A stretch of DNA of 64,000 nt from Candidatus Poribacteria bacterium (GTDB taxonomy: Bacteria > Poribacteria > WGA-4E > PCPOR2b): NCBI GenBank assembly GCA_022822005.1, contig JAJECO010000062.1, positions 1 through 64,000 on the forward strand. The letters are read 5' to 3'. The translations under genes and the position numbers were made by a program. How positions within the stretch are numbered: position 1 is the first letter of the stretch; each line of letters begins with the position of its first letter. Positions 42,125 to 53,714 of this stretch are shown piece after piece. Below the pieces are notes generated by a model that was not told the origin of the DNA, ran no database searches, and was given only the letters and a program-made list of their open reading frames with translations.

Positions 42125-43156
42125 CTAAACCTCCACACTCACGGCTTGACCGGACTCCCCTGACTCAATCACAGCGTTTAGGGTGGCGAGAACAGGCAGG
42201 TTATTGCGTCCACTGGTTTCCGGCTCAGGCCCACCGTTCACCCAGTCAGCAAACGTGGCAGCAACGTGTTGGTCGAGTTGACGTGAGCCGGTGAAGTCTG
42301 GATCAATTTCTACCTCACTCAGTCCCTTCCCACGGTCTGTCCCGATAAGCAGCGTTTCGGGTCCACCAAAGCCTTGTGGACTGTGTAAGACAACTGCGCC
42401 ATGCTCACACTCAGCGCGGAATTCACCGGTGTTCACACGGGCATCGGAGGTAGACACGATCACGAAACGGGCACCATTATCGAAGGTAATCTCGGCGGTG
42501 GCAGTGGATTCGCGATTCCATGTCGTTTCCGGCGGTCGGTAAGAATGACCAGATACCTCCACGACACGTCGGTTCACCATCGCGATAAGCGAATCAATCT
42601 CATGGACGGTCATCTGCCAGAGTTGGGAGTGCTCGGAGTCAGGGTATTCGCCCCCGCGGGCTTTGTAGGTGAACATGTGTCCCGTCTGCGGTTCTCCATA
42701 AGCCCCCTCGGTCATCAAGCGGCGCACCGTTCGCTGTCCGGGCAGGTATCGCCACTGTTGCGTTACAACGATTTTTAGCCCACGCGCCTCCGCCATTTCA
42801 GTCAACCGTTTGGCGGGCGCCAGTTCCAACGTGAACGGTTTTTCCACCATGATGTGCTTGTTAGCTTCGATTGCAGCCTCAACCAACCCATCGTGTGTGC
42901 GCGCCCAAGTGGCGATGACGACACCATCACAATCCGATTGTTTGAGCGCCTCTGCGTATGAAGTATAGGCGAGATGATCCGGTAGTTCCAAGTCGTGAAT
43001 GGCAGCTTTGAGGCGGGGTTCATCAATATCGACTAAGCCGACTAGTTCAAACTGGTCGGGTCGTGCCAGAAAGCTGCGTGCGTGTGACTTCCCTCGACCA
43101 CTGCCTACGACAATCATACGCAGTGGATTCCCTGTTTCGACGCGATTTTCTCCCAC
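42125..43156 (-). CDS. Gfo/Idh/MocA-family oxidoreductase
   Basis: 343 residues. Rossmann motif VVGSGRGKSHARSF (residues 17-30), DIDEPRL after beta-2, VEKPFTL with the catalytic Lys near 115, and a C-terminal alpha/beta substrate domain containing the typical HEIDSLI helix (near 185). Members oxidise or reduce sugar or polyol hydroxyl groups with NAD(P). It starts at GTG with AGGAGG about 8 bp upstream. Situated between the LarA-like and ThDP-enzyme genes with short gaps, likely one transcript. Confidence 0.88.
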   Translation of the reverse strand: MGENRVETGNPLRMIVVGSGRGKSHARSFLARPDQFELVGLVDIDEPRLKAAIHDLELPDHLAYTSYAEALKQSDCDGVVIATWARTHDGLVEAAIEANKHIMVEKPFTLELAPAKRLTEMAEARGLKIVVTQQWRYLPGQRTVRRLMTEGAYGEPQTGHMFTYKARGGEYPDSEHSQLWQMTVHEIDSLIAMVNRRVVEVSGHSYRPPETTWNRESTATAEITFDNGARFVIVSTSDARVNTGEFRAECEHGAVVLHSPQGFGGPETLLIGTDRGKGLSEVEIDPDFTGSRQLDQHVAATFADWVNGGPEPETSGRNNLPVLATLNAVIESGESGQAVSVEV

Positions 43157-43200
43157 TTTGGTTACCTCCTACTTCGGACATCCCGTAGTTTACGTCTCAA

Positions 43201-44466
43201 CTATTCCTCTGCCAAGACCTGGATACTGGCACATGGAAAGGCAGCGACTTTCGCGTTCTGAGGCAGCTTCTCCGCAAGCAAATTGACAAGCGTATCCCAC
43301 TCACGGAAGAGGATGTCACTGGGATGATCCTTATAAAACTCATCTGCCGGGAAATTCTCCGACCAAACCAGCGCTTGGCTTGGAGATTCGATTTTCGGTG
43401 TAGGTAAGGGCATCGGGGTTTCTTGAGCCCTCGCCCTCCGCCTAAGGTAACGTGGATAATCTAACAGATCATAGAGTCCGTGATAGCAGAACCCATCACT
43501 CGCAGGATTAACGGCGATCGTGTAGACATCACCAAAATACCGTTGTGCCCAGAATGTTTTGGTGGTTTGAATTGCATCCGAGTCAATCGGATAGCAGTTT
43601 AGCACGATCACATCCGTTTCTTGGCGCACTGTTTCTGGAATCTTTGTTCCATAGGTTTCCAAGGCAAAACGTGCCCCGGCTCGGTGCGCCTCCACTAAAT
43701 CGCCGACAAATAGACCGGCTATTTCGCGTCTGCTGTTGAGGACCAAGTTTACAATGGCATCCACTCCAACGACTCTGGCAGCCTCTTCTGAAACATCCCG
43801 TGCATCAGTTTTCTCGTGCTGCCTCTCAACGGCTGCATGGCCTCGTCCCGGATAGTAATTGTGGAAGTGGAACATCGTGGAAAAACCCGACACGCCAGGA
43901 ACAATCAACTTTGCCCCACCACCAAATCCGACCGCTTTGTGAGGGTAAATACCGCCCAAGCAGATTTTGAAATCAGCGTCTGCCACGATTGGGTTGATAT
44001 AGATTGGCATACCGTCATCTAAGTTACCCAATGCCCGGAGATTTCCGCTCATAAAGTCGTGGTTTGTCACTTCATAAGACGCCGCAATATCAGCTCCCAC
44101 TTTCTTCGCTATCTCTTCATCCGTGAGAGGGCGATGTGAACCGGGACCAACAACAAAGCGAATTTCGTTTTTGGGAATGCCTGCTTGATGCAGCTCACGG
44201 AGTAGGAAGGGGAGGACCTCCGCCGCTGGTGTGGGTCTACTTAGATCATCAACAACGATAACGGCATTGCTTTTGCCACGCGCCATTTCTTCAATACGGG
44301 GTGTGCCGATGGGTTGGCCAAGTGCGGATTCAATCCCTGTCTCTGAGAGCTTGGGTGCGTCGTTCGGTGCAACCGTTGTGACTTCCCAATTTTCGGGAAA
44401 CGCTAACGTGATCTCTTCATCACCATACCAAGCACGAGAGTACATCTTAGCATAGTTTTCAGACAT
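43201..44466 (-). CDS. LarA-like (DUF2088) nickel-pincer racemase family protein
   Basis: 421 residues. DDLSRPTP (near 75) is the family's conserved acidic segment, VVGPGSHRPLT (near 108) matches the LarA catalytic His region, and YPHKAVGFGGGAKLIVPGVSG (near 180) matches the His/Lys segment where LarA attaches the nickel-pincer nucleotide. LarA family members racemise or epimerise 2-hydroxy acids. The nickel-pincer maturases LarB, LarC and LarE are not in the window. GGAGG is 6 bp before the ATG. First gene of the three-gene operon. Confidence 0.83.
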   Translation of the reverse strand: MSENYAKMYSRAWYGDEEITLAFPENWEVTTVAPNDAPKLSETGIESALGQPIGTPRIEEMARGKSNAVIVVDDLSRPTPAAEVLPFLLRELHQAGIPKNEIRFVVGPGSHRPLTDEEIAKKVGADIAASYEVTNHDFMSGNLRALGNLDDGMPIYINPIVADADFKICLGGIYPHKAVGFGGGAKLIVPGVSGFSTMFHFHNYYPGRGHAAVERQHEKTDARDVSEEAARVVGVDAIVNLVLNSRREIAGLFVGDLVEAHRAGARFALETYGTKIPETVRQETDVIVLNCYPIDSDAIQTTKTFWAQRYFGDVYTIAVNPASDGFCYHGLYDLLDYPRYLRRRARAQETPMPLPTPKIESPSQALVWSENFPADEFYKDHPSDILFREWDTLVNLLAEKLPQNAKVAAFPCASIQVLAEE

Positions 44467-44563
44467 AACTGACCTCCAAATTGTGGAACATAAAACGTAA
44501 TTTCTGATCCTCGCTGATATAAGTCAGAAAATGTTGACCCGTCTACGACTACGTTGTATTAAG

Positions 44564-46971
<2,408 letters not shown>

Positions 46972-47106
46972 GGCTCTGAGCTCTCCTTGGCGTTTGCTTG
47001 CTTCCGGCTCCATCATTAAAAATCGGTTTTTAACTTGATAAGACTTTATCACAAGTTGACTATATTGTGCAAGAAAAACATCAGAAATTTGAGTACATAG
47101 AAAACT

Positions 47107-47135
47107 TTACCACAGGCAACCAATATGCTATAATA
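47107..47135 (+). promoter_or_regulatory. Putative promoter of the small membrane protein-hemE-hemH unit
   Basis: TTTACC (47107-47112), 17-bp spacer, TATAAT (47130-47135), 45 bp before the start codon at 47181. Confidence 0.65.
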
Positions 47136-47180
47136 CGGAATTGACTATTAATCCCAAAGTCCCTCCCAGAAAGGTTAGCC

Positions 47181-47489
47181 ATGGGCGTACAATTTTTTGC
47201 TGTTTTCGTACTGTCAATTGCTTTTTTATCAATGGGCGTTACCGGCTGGCAAGGCTTTGTCTCGGTTTCATGGGAGGGCGGGATGCCTAAATTAGGTTTT
47301 ACAGCGAACTATTTTGCTATCTTCCAATGTTTCATTAGCTTTTTGCTGTTTCTGCTTAGCCTATATCTGATGGGATTTTTTCTCTATCTTGAAGAACGGG
47401 AAAGCGGTCGGATTATGAAAAATATTAAAAGCTACGTAAAACTCAGGGAATACCTTGAATGGAGGGGACGCGAGGGTCGGTCTGATTAG
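47181..47489 (+). CDS. Small two-TM membrane protein
   Basis: 102 residues with two hydrophobic segments (about 3-25 and 48-73), then a basic cytoplasmic tail. No family is recognised. AAAGG is 6 bp before the ATG. It is followed after 21 bp by hemE and probably shares its transcript; a link to heme synthesis is possible only by position. Confidence 0.6.
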   Translation: MGVQFFAVFVLSIAFLSMGVTGWQGFVSVSWEGGMPKLGFTANYFAIFQCFISFLLFLLSLYLMGFFLYLEERESGRIMKNIKSYVKLREYLEWRGREGRSD

Positions 47490-47510
47490 CGCCGAAAGGG
47501 AAAGAACACT

Positions 47511-48587
47511 ATGCCTAAAAATGATCTCCTCTTGCGTGCCGCGCGACGACTTCCAGTAGAGCGGGTTCCGGTGTGGATGATGCGCCAAGCCGGTCGTTCA
47601 GATCCGAAGTATCGCGCACTTAGAGAAAAAATCGATATCCCATTAGAACGTTTATTTCGGACGATACCGTGCTCATACAGCGATCAAGAAGTTGAATGGG
47701 CGATTGAGATATCTCTGTTACCCAGACGCATCGGGGTTGACGCAATTATTGTGTACAAGGACATTCTCACACCACTCTGTCCAATGGGAGTGCATTTCCG
47801 ATTTGCCCCCGGTCCCGTCTTAGATTCACCCATCCGGACTCGAGCCCAGATCGAGGCTTTACAGCCCCTCAACGACCCTGCTTCACAAATGGCGTTTACT
47901 GGAAAAATCATCAGCGGACTCCGAGAGACGCTGGATGGAGAGATGCCGCTAATCGGTTTTGCGGGGTCCCCGCTGACCTTAGCTTTTTTTATGGTCGCAG
48001 GAACCAGTCCGATGGCAGCCAGCGGAGGGGTTTCAGACGCAGCGCGCAGTGTCTTTCAGCTGATGGATGAAGAACCGGAGTTATTTCATGAACTGCTGCA
48101 GCGTTTAACGCAGATGACGATCAATTACCTCAACTACCAAATCTCGGAGGGCGCGCAGGCTGTGCAGTTATTCGAATCCATCGCCGATCAGATTAACCTA
48201 CCAAGATACCAAACCTTTGTCCAACCGTATCACCAACAGATCTTTGCGGCGCTAGATTCGAGCGCACCTTCCATCCTATTTGCCAAGGAGTGCTCCTACC
48301 TCTCGCTGATGTTAGAGAGCGGTGCCGACGTTTTGAGCGTCGGAAAGTGTGTGGATTTGGCAATAGCACAGAAAGAAGCGAAGGGCAAAGTCGCCTTTCA
48401 GGGAAATGTGGACAATGCGCTCTTGCGAGATGGAACCTGTGATGATATAACCGATGCCGTCAACCGATGCTTACAGCGTGGTGGAAAGATTGGGCATATC
48501 CTTAACCTCAGTCACGGACTCTACCGAGACACACCATTTGAAAACGTGAAACACTTTGTGAGAGCTGCGAAAGCGGCACAGAATTAG
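47511..48587 (+). CDS. hemE: Uroporphyrinogen III decarboxylase
   Basis: 358 residues, the usual length. The N-terminal VPVWMMRQAGRSDPKYR carries the conserved active-site Arg segment (typical form RQAGRYLPEYR), and GFAGSPLTLAFFMVAG (near 145) is the second signature. The catalytic Asp of the family falls in VDAIIVYKDILTPL (near 83), where FSDIL is usual and KDIL is seen here. It converts uroporphyrinogen III to coproporphyrinogen III. Directly upstream of hemH. Confidence 0.93.
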   Translation: MPKNDLLLRAARRLPVERVPVWMMRQAGRSDPKYRALREKIDIPLERLFRTIPCSYSDQEVEWAIEISLLPRRIGVDAIIVYKDILTPLCPMGVHFRFAPGPVLDSPIRTRAQIEALQPLNDPASQMAFTGKIISGLRETLDGEMPLIGFAGSPLTLAFFMVAGTSPMAASGGVSDAARSVFQLMDEEPELFHELLQRLTQMTINYLNYQISEGAQAVQLFESIADQINLPRYQTFVQPYHQQIFAALDSSAPSILFAKECSYLSLMLESGADVLSVGKCVDLAIAQKEAKGKVAFQGNVDNALLRDGTCDDITDAVNRCLQRGGKIGHILNLSHGLYRDTPFENVKHFVRAAKAAQN

Positions 48588-48600
48588 GGAGTAGAAACCG

Positions 48601-49593
48601 TTGAAGCGGGACACGAATTCTCAATGCAACTCAGAGGGTGCGTACGACAGCCTCCTACTCGTTGGGTTTGGGGGACCGACTCCCGGCTGCTGCCAGCGGT
48701 ATGCCTCCTGTCCTGGGGAGGCACACTGCTTTGTCGAGGGGATCGTCGGGAATGCGCCATCGAACGCTGAACGTGTGAAGGAAGTTGCAGGTCACTATGT
48801 TAAGCTCGGTGGATTCTCGCCCTTTAACGAGCTGACATTTAAGCAGGCAGACGCGCTTGGAGCAGCACTAAAAAAACAGGGCATTGATTTGCCTATCTAT
48901 GTTGGAATGCGGAATTGGACGCCATATCTTCATGAAACAATCGAGAAGATGGTTAATCAAGGACATCACAACGTGCTTGCCATTATCATGTCTGCCTATC
49001 GGTCTAAAGCCAGTTGGGAGCGTTATCAGAACGATGTTGCTGATGCGGTCAAAACGGTGGGCGATGCACAGCCAAATATACACTATTTAGAAGATTTGTG
49101 GCATCTCCATCCTGGTTTCATCAACGCTATTGCTGAACGTATCCGTGCGGCTTGCAACGGTATTTCTGAATCGCGTTTCGCCAAAGCGAGTTTAGTTTTT
49201 ACCGCTCATGCAATTCCCCAAATCGCGGCAAAAACCTCTCCATACCCCGAACAGTTTCATCAAACCGCTTCAGCTGTGGCGGCGGTGCTGGGGACTGATT
49301 TCGATATTGCCTATCAGAGCGCACCCGATAACCCAACCGTGCCGTGGACGGAACCTGACATTAATGATCTGATTCGAGAGAAGGGAGAGGCAGGTATTCA
49401 AGAGGTTATTGTATCGCCGATCGGCTTCCTCTGCGACCATGTCGAAGTACTTTACGACCTCGATTTGGAAGCCAAAGCAACCGCCGAGGCGTGTGATATG
49501 AATTTTATTCGTGCTGGTACCGTTGGCGAGCACTCTGAATTCATTAACATGTTGGCGAATCTTGTGTGTGAGGAGATTCAAAGGGAGAGATAA
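48601..49593 (+). CDS. hemH: Ferrochelatase with Cys-rich N-terminal segment
   Basis: 330 residues from a TTG start. The active-site His is in VFTAHAIPQ (near 203) and the Glu in CDHVEVLYDLD (near 282). These residues insert Fe2+ into (copro)porphyrin. The N-terminal loop, normally FGGP-x-x-x-x-DV-x-PFL, instead reads FGGPTPG followed by C30, C31, C37 and C43 within 14 residues, which might bind a metal or an iron-sulfur cluster (inference). It lies 13 bp after hemE. No protoporphyrinogen oxidase is nearby. Confidence 0.88.
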   Translation: MKRDTNSQCNSEGAYDSLLLVGFGGPTPGCCQRYASCPGEAHCFVEGIVGNAPSNAERVKEVAGHYVKLGGFSPFNELTFKQADALGAALKKQGIDLPIYVGMRNWTPYLHETIEKMVNQGHHNVLAIIMSAYRSKASWERYQNDVADAVKTVGDAQPNIHYLEDLWHLHPGFINAIAERIRAACNGISESRFAKASLVFTAHAIPQIAAKTSPYPEQFHQTASAVAAVLGTDFDIAYQSAPDNPTVPWTEPDINDLIREKGEAGIQEVIVSPIGFLCDHVEVLYDLDLEAKATAEACDMNFIRAGTVGEHSEFINMLANLVCEEIQRER

Positions 49594-49641
49594 ACATCGG
49601 ACCGATATGGCCGGTAGGAAAAAGTAGAAGAGGAGGATAAC

Positions 49642-50340
49642 ATGTCATCGTTTACGGAAACCGTCAAAGTCGATAATCGAGATATGGATCTTTATGTCTC
49701 TATGCCTGATGGCACGGGACCTTTTCCCGCTGTAGTAGTTGCCCAGCACGCGGGTGGCGTTGATACATTCATCTGCACGATGACCGACAGATTGGCAGAA
49801 GCCGGCTACGTCGCTGCTGCTCCAGATCTTTACCACCGATTGGGACCCGATGACTCACGCACGCCACGGGATCTCAAAGACGTGGAGATGATCGCAGATG
49901 TTCAAGCCACCGTAGCGTTTTTGCAGAACCATAGTGCTGTCGATAGCGAGGCATTGGGTATCACTGGCTTCTGTATGGGAGGCAGAGTGGCATACCTGAT
50001 GGCAGCATCCATCCCGGCGTTTAAGGCTGCTGAGGCTTACTACGGCGGTAACACCATGGTCGCTTTGGGAGAAGGAGGCGCGTCACCGTTTGAGCGTACC
50101 GGAGAGATTGACTGTCCGCTGCTGTTCCACTTTGGTGAGGAAGATGCGAATCCATCCCCCGCAGATATGGAGAAAATCGGTGCTGCATTAGCGCGCCATA
50201 ATAAGCCACACGAGTTCCATACATACCCCAACGCTGGCCACGCCTTTATGGACTTTACCGGCGAGCGTCACCATGAAGCAGCAGCGACGGCAGCTTGGCC
50301 ACGGACGCTGGATTTCTTTGCCCGGCATTTAGGCGGTTAG
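49642..50340 (+). CDS. Dienelactone hydrolase-family protein
   Basis: 232 residues, alpha/beta hydrolase. The nucleophile is Cys in GFCMGGR (near 115), as in dienelactone hydrolases; the acid Asp falls in HFGEEDANPSP (near 167) and the His in NAGHAFMDF (near 198). The family hydrolyses lactones in aromatic degradation, but many members are general esterases. GAGGAGG before the ATG makes a strong ribosome site. It stands between hemH and a PhyH gene, with no linked aromatic pathway genes. Confidence 0.88.
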   Translation: MSSFTETVKVDNRDMDLYVSMPDGTGPFPAVVVAQHAGGVDTFICTMTDRLAEAGYVAAAPDLYHRLGPDDSRTPRDLKDVEMIADVQATVAFLQNHSAVDSEALGITGFCMGGRVAYLMAASIPAFKAAEAYYGGNTMVALGEGGASPFERTGEIDCPLLFHFGEEDANPSPADMEKIGAALARHNKPHEFHTYPNAGHAFMDFTGERHHEAAATAAWPRTLDFFARHLGG

Positions 50341-50554
50341 AATAGAAAGATGCAACCAACGTAATAGTCGGGATTCGGAGATCCCTCCTACGGAATACAT
50401 ACACGCGTTCTATATCCATTGTGCCCTAATGGAGTGAATAATGAAAGTGGGCAGGTGGGAAAATGAGAAAGTGAGCTAAAAAAAGACGTTTGTTTCTCCT
50501 TTTCCGCTTCTCTTGTTATTTGTAAATTTCTCGTAGGACAAAAGGAATATTGAC

Positions 50555-51364
50555 ATGGATTTTGCGAAACTCACAGCGGCGCAACGTCAATTTTTTGATG
50601 AACACGGTTATCTGGTCGTTCCGGATGTGCTGTCGCCGGAGATGATTGAGAAACTCACTCAGGTCAGCGACCGGATGATCGAATCGTTTGATCGAGATGG
50701 AGCTTATGTTCAAAGGCGCCCCGGCATTGTCCAAGAGCCGGATTTTCATCCCCTGCTGACCCAATCACCGACGGTCCCCTTAGTTACCCAACTGCTGTCC
50801 CCCAATATTCAGCTGCATACAACAGCAATTATTTATAAGTTTCCAGAGCCTGCGGATGAAGAAATCGTTAACCAGCGGGGCTGGCATCGGGATAGTGGGC
50901 TTGCTGAAGATTTGAAACACAGAAACGTGCCACGCGTCAGTATTAAAGTCGGATATTGTTTGACCGATTTTAAGCAGCCACGTTCCGGCTTTACGCTCTT
51001 GGCACCGGGTACGCATCTGATAGATACTCCGCTGCCTATCCCGAAGGGGGAAGTCGACCCTGTGGGAACGGTTGAACTTCATCTCAACGCTGGAGATGCG
51101 TTCCTATTCGAAAATCGTATCTTCCATACTTCTGCCCCGAATCTGACCGATCGCGTTTCAAAGGTGATAATTTTCGGCTACGCTTATCGCTGGATGGGTG
51201 GGTCGCACAGAGCGATGAGTCTTGTCCAGCCGGATGATACAGTCTTGGCGCAGGTTGATGACGTTGCCAAACAGTTGCTGGGAGGAGCAAACGATGGTTT
51301 AATTGATTGGGCAAAACAGCACGATGTTTTCCCAGAACCCATCCCGTGGGTGATGGAGGTATGA
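50555..51364 (+). CDS. Phytanoyl-CoA dioxygenase (PhyH) family protein
   Basis: 269 residues. LTAAQRQFFDEHGYLVVPDVLSPEM is the classic family N-terminus. Iron ligands are H-x-D in RGWHRDSGLAED (near 111) and a distal His in RIFHTSAPNLTDR (near 191), which also holds the 2-oxoglutarate Arg. The substrate is unknown. A second PhyH gene lies 200 bp downstream, separated by an inverted repeat. The intergenic region upstream holds the phrase TCGGGATTCGGAGATCCCTC near 50371. Confidence 0.85.
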   Translation: MDFAKLTAAQRQFFDEHGYLVVPDVLSPEMIEKLTQVSDRMIESFDRDGAYVQRRPGIVQEPDFHPLLTQSPTVPLVTQLLSPNIQLHTTAIIYKFPEPADEEIVNQRGWHRDSGLAEDLKHRNVPRVSIKVGYCLTDFKQPRSGFTLLAPGTHLIDTPLPIPKGEVDPVGTVELHLNAGDAFLFENRIFHTSAPNLTDRVSKVIIFGYAYRWMGGSHRAMSLVQPDDTVLAQVDDVAKQLLGGANDGLIDWAKQHDVFPEPIPWVMEV

Positions 51365-51441
51365 CATAGAAGTACTAATACCAATTCTGGTAAAGGATAA
51401 CGCATTGTTGAAACGTAAGTGAGTTCATTGGTTGATAGGTT

Positions 51442-51473
51442 CATTGGTTCATTAATGAGCGCGTGAACCAATG
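51442..51473 (+). terminator. Possible terminator hairpin between PhyH genes
   Basis: A 10-bp perfect stem CATTGGTTCA / TGAACCAATG with a 12-base loop, followed by AGTCTTTA. The T run is short, so it may be only a structural repeat. Confidence 0.4.
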
Positions 51474-51566
51474 AGTCTTTATCCCCGTTGTCAACGCCCG
51501 TTATTTCCCCTCCAAATGGTGCGACAGAATTATTCAGAAACGGTATAACAATCAAGAGGAGAAGAT

Positions 51567-52391
51567 ATGTCCGCAGAACTGACCGATGCACATCTTGAAG
51601 AATTGGACGCCACGGGTTACGTAATTGTTCCCGGCTTTTATACAGGCGAAAAGTTGCGCGAAATGCAAGCGGCACAGAGACGGTCACTCCCCACATGGGA
51701 CGAGGTGAAGGATGATCCACCGCCGGGCCGTGCGATTCTTACCGATTTCCCACCACCAGAGACAGCCCTGCTACAAGGTATCGTTGACTATCGGGCGTGG
51801 GGATTTGCCCGAAAGTGGCTCAAGACAGAACATATCCATTTCCGCGCCGGTTGTATGATCGCCCGCTATCCCGGTTTCAAAGGGGGTGGTGTCGGCAGCG
51901 ACGCTGCTGGGCTACATATCGATAACGGAAATAATTCCTTGCTACCGCCCTCCGATGCACTACGTGAGTTTGGTCAACTTGGTTTCTGGGTGCATCTTGA
52001 AGATGTCGATGAAGACCAAGCCCCGCTGCGGCTGCTTGCCAAGGAGCACGGGCGCGACACGACTAAGTACGAACCGCTGATCTGCAAGGGTGGAACACTG
52101 TGCATGTTCACCAACTACACACTGCACTCTGCGAGCGATTACCTCCGTGAGGACGGTCAACGCTTCACGTGGGGATTTGGGATTGGCAGAGCTGACAACT
52201 ATTGGGAAGGGTTTAGACATTATACGGACAAGGGAAAGAACACAGTGTTTAGTGAGTTTATTGGAACCCTGACAGCGAAAGAGCGTGAGGTCTTCCGTTT
52301 TCCACCGGCAGGGCATCCATACTACACACCGCAAACCTTAGCGGCTTTGGAGGAACAGTATCCCGGCTGGAATGCGAACGGTGAATATTAG
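51567..52391 (+). CDS. Phytanoyl-CoA dioxygenase (PhyH) family protein
   Basis: 274 residues. H-x-D in GLHIDNGNNS (near 113) and a distal His in NYTLHSASDYLREDGQR (near 188), with the adjacent Arg for 2-oxoglutarate. The iron site is intact, but the surrounding sequence differs from the gene just upstream, so the two likely act on different substrates. GAGGAG is 6 bp before the ATG. Confidence 0.84.
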   Translation: MSAELTDAHLEELDATGYVIVPGFYTGEKLREMQAAQRRSLPTWDEVKDDPPPGRAILTDFPPPETALLQGIVDYRAWGFARKWLKTEHIHFRAGCMIARYPGFKGGGVGSDAAGLHIDNGNNSLLPPSDALREFGQLGFWVHLEDVDEDQAPLRLLAKEHGRDTTKYEPLICKGGTLCMFTNYTLHSASDYLREDGQRFTWGFGIGRADNYWEGFRHYTDKGKNTVFSEFIGTLTAKEREVFRFPPAGHPYYTPQTLAALEEQYPGWNANGEY

Positions 52392-52744
52392 GACGTATTG
52401 GCATTTATGTGAGACGTGTGCGTAATTGTAGGGGGAGGTCTTCGCCCATTGTCCAACGCGGGTTGGGAGACTCAACCCCTACGGGAATTATGTGTCTATG
52501 CACATCCGTCGATTATCTGGTTGTGATGAAATGTCAATAGAACCTAGAGAGTGTTAGGGCTATTTAGCTTTTGGTGTTTTCCGTGTCTGAGTAGGAAGTC
52601 GAGATCTCGATCAAATCAAGGTTGTCTACGCCGCGGGCGATCATCCCGATATATCGGGATGGCTACGAGTAGAAAGTCGGGATTCGGAGATCCCTCCTAC
52701 AGAAGAACTGAATAGCCCTAGACTTGAAAGCGTTGAGGACAATT
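52392..52744. other. Gene-free interval with element E4
   Basis: No gene is supported. It contains the AAATGTCAATAGAACCTAG motif (about 52529), the inverted-repeat element E4 and within it a palindrome (52644-52659). Confidence 0.55.
52554..52721. repeat. Family E inverted-repeat element, copy E4 (168 bp)
   Basis: Starts TTAGGGCTATTTAGCTTTTG and ends AACTGAATAGCCCTAG. It ends 24 bp before the start codon of the next gene. The interior includes a TCCCGATATATCGGGA palindrome and the phrase TCGGGATTCGGAGATCCCTC. Confidence 0.65.
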
Positions 52745-53686
52745 GTGAAATGCATGAAAAGCAGCGTATTATTTGCGATTGTGTTTGTCGGAAATCTTTT
52801 GCTGATTCATCCAAACCAAATGGCAAATGCCGAAACCGGAAAGATTGTTTTCACACTGCTCCGTGACGGAAATGGAGGAATTTACATCATTGATGATAAT
52901 GGTGAAAACCTCCGGCAATTAACAGACCATCTTGCACACGACTCCTATCCTGTTTGGCTACCAGATGGACGCCATATAGTCTTCTGTTCAAATCGCGATG
53001 GCGTTTTTAGCATTTATACAATGGACCTTGCTGGGAAAAATATAAAACGAACTGTAGATGCAATTGGTAGACCTGCTGTATCTCCCAATGGACAGTGGAT
53101 TGTTCTGGCTCCCGATGAGATTCTGTTACTTGTGGATATTGATGGATTGAAGCAGAGAGAGATTCACTGGGATGGTCCGCAAGGTGTCACCGGAATGGCT
53201 GCTTGGTCCCCTGACGGCAAAAGGTTAGCCTTCACAATCCGAATTCCTGGGATGAGGAATATCCCTGGGGTGTTGAATGATATTTATATCGTTGATATCA
53301 CGGGCGAAAACCTTCAACAGTTGACAGACCATCCTGCACAAGATGTGTATCCAGCTTGGTCTCCTGATGGACAGTGGATTGTATTCCAGTCAGACCGAGA
53401 TGGAGATATGGCCATTCATTTGATGGAGGCAGATGGAGCAAATCCCAAGTGGCTTGCTAATGGAAGAAGACCAGAATGGTCGCCCGATAGTCAACAGATT
53501 GCCTTTGTCTCACGCCGAGGAGGTGTTCCAGGCATTTTTATTATGGATAGGGAGGGTGGAAATATCAGACTCTTGGTTGAAGGTGGAGACCAGCCTTCTT
53601 GGTTCGGTTCAAAGTTGGCGGTATCAGGTGCAGGGAAGTGGATAACGCTTTGGGGACGGATGAAACGCGGAGAACGAATCCAATGA
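52745..53686 (+). CDS. Exported TolB-like WD40/PD40 beta-propeller protein, copy 1
   Basis: About 313 residues. An N-terminal signal peptide is followed by a propeller of TolB/PD40 blades with repeated YPVWLPDGRHIVFCSNRDG, AAWSPDGKRLAFT and YPAWSPDGQWIVFQSDRDG motifs. The GTG at 52745 has GAGG 6 bp upstream and aligns with the start of the downstream paralogue; the TTG at 52724 is less likely. TolB-like propellers bind other periplasmic proteins; the partner is unknown. No tol-pal genes are nearby. Confidence 0.8.
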   Translation: MKCMKSSVLFAIVFVGNLLLIHPNQMANAETGKIVFTLLRDGNGGIYIIDDNGENLRQLTDHLAHDSYPVWLPDGRHIVFCSNRDGVFSIYTMDLAGKNIKRTVDAIGRPAVSPNGQWIVLAPDEILLLVDIDGLKQREIHWDGPQGVTGMAAWSPDGKRLAFTIRIPGMRNIPGVLNDIYIVDITGENLQQLTDHPAQDVYPAWSPDGQWIVFQSDRDGDMAIHLMEADGANPKWLANGRRPEWSPDSQQIAFVSRRGGVPGIFIMDREGGNIRLLVEGGDQPSWFGSKLAVSGAGKWITLWGRMKRGERIQ

Positions 53687-53714
53687 AATTGGGTCAGGGG
53701 GATTAACGACACTC

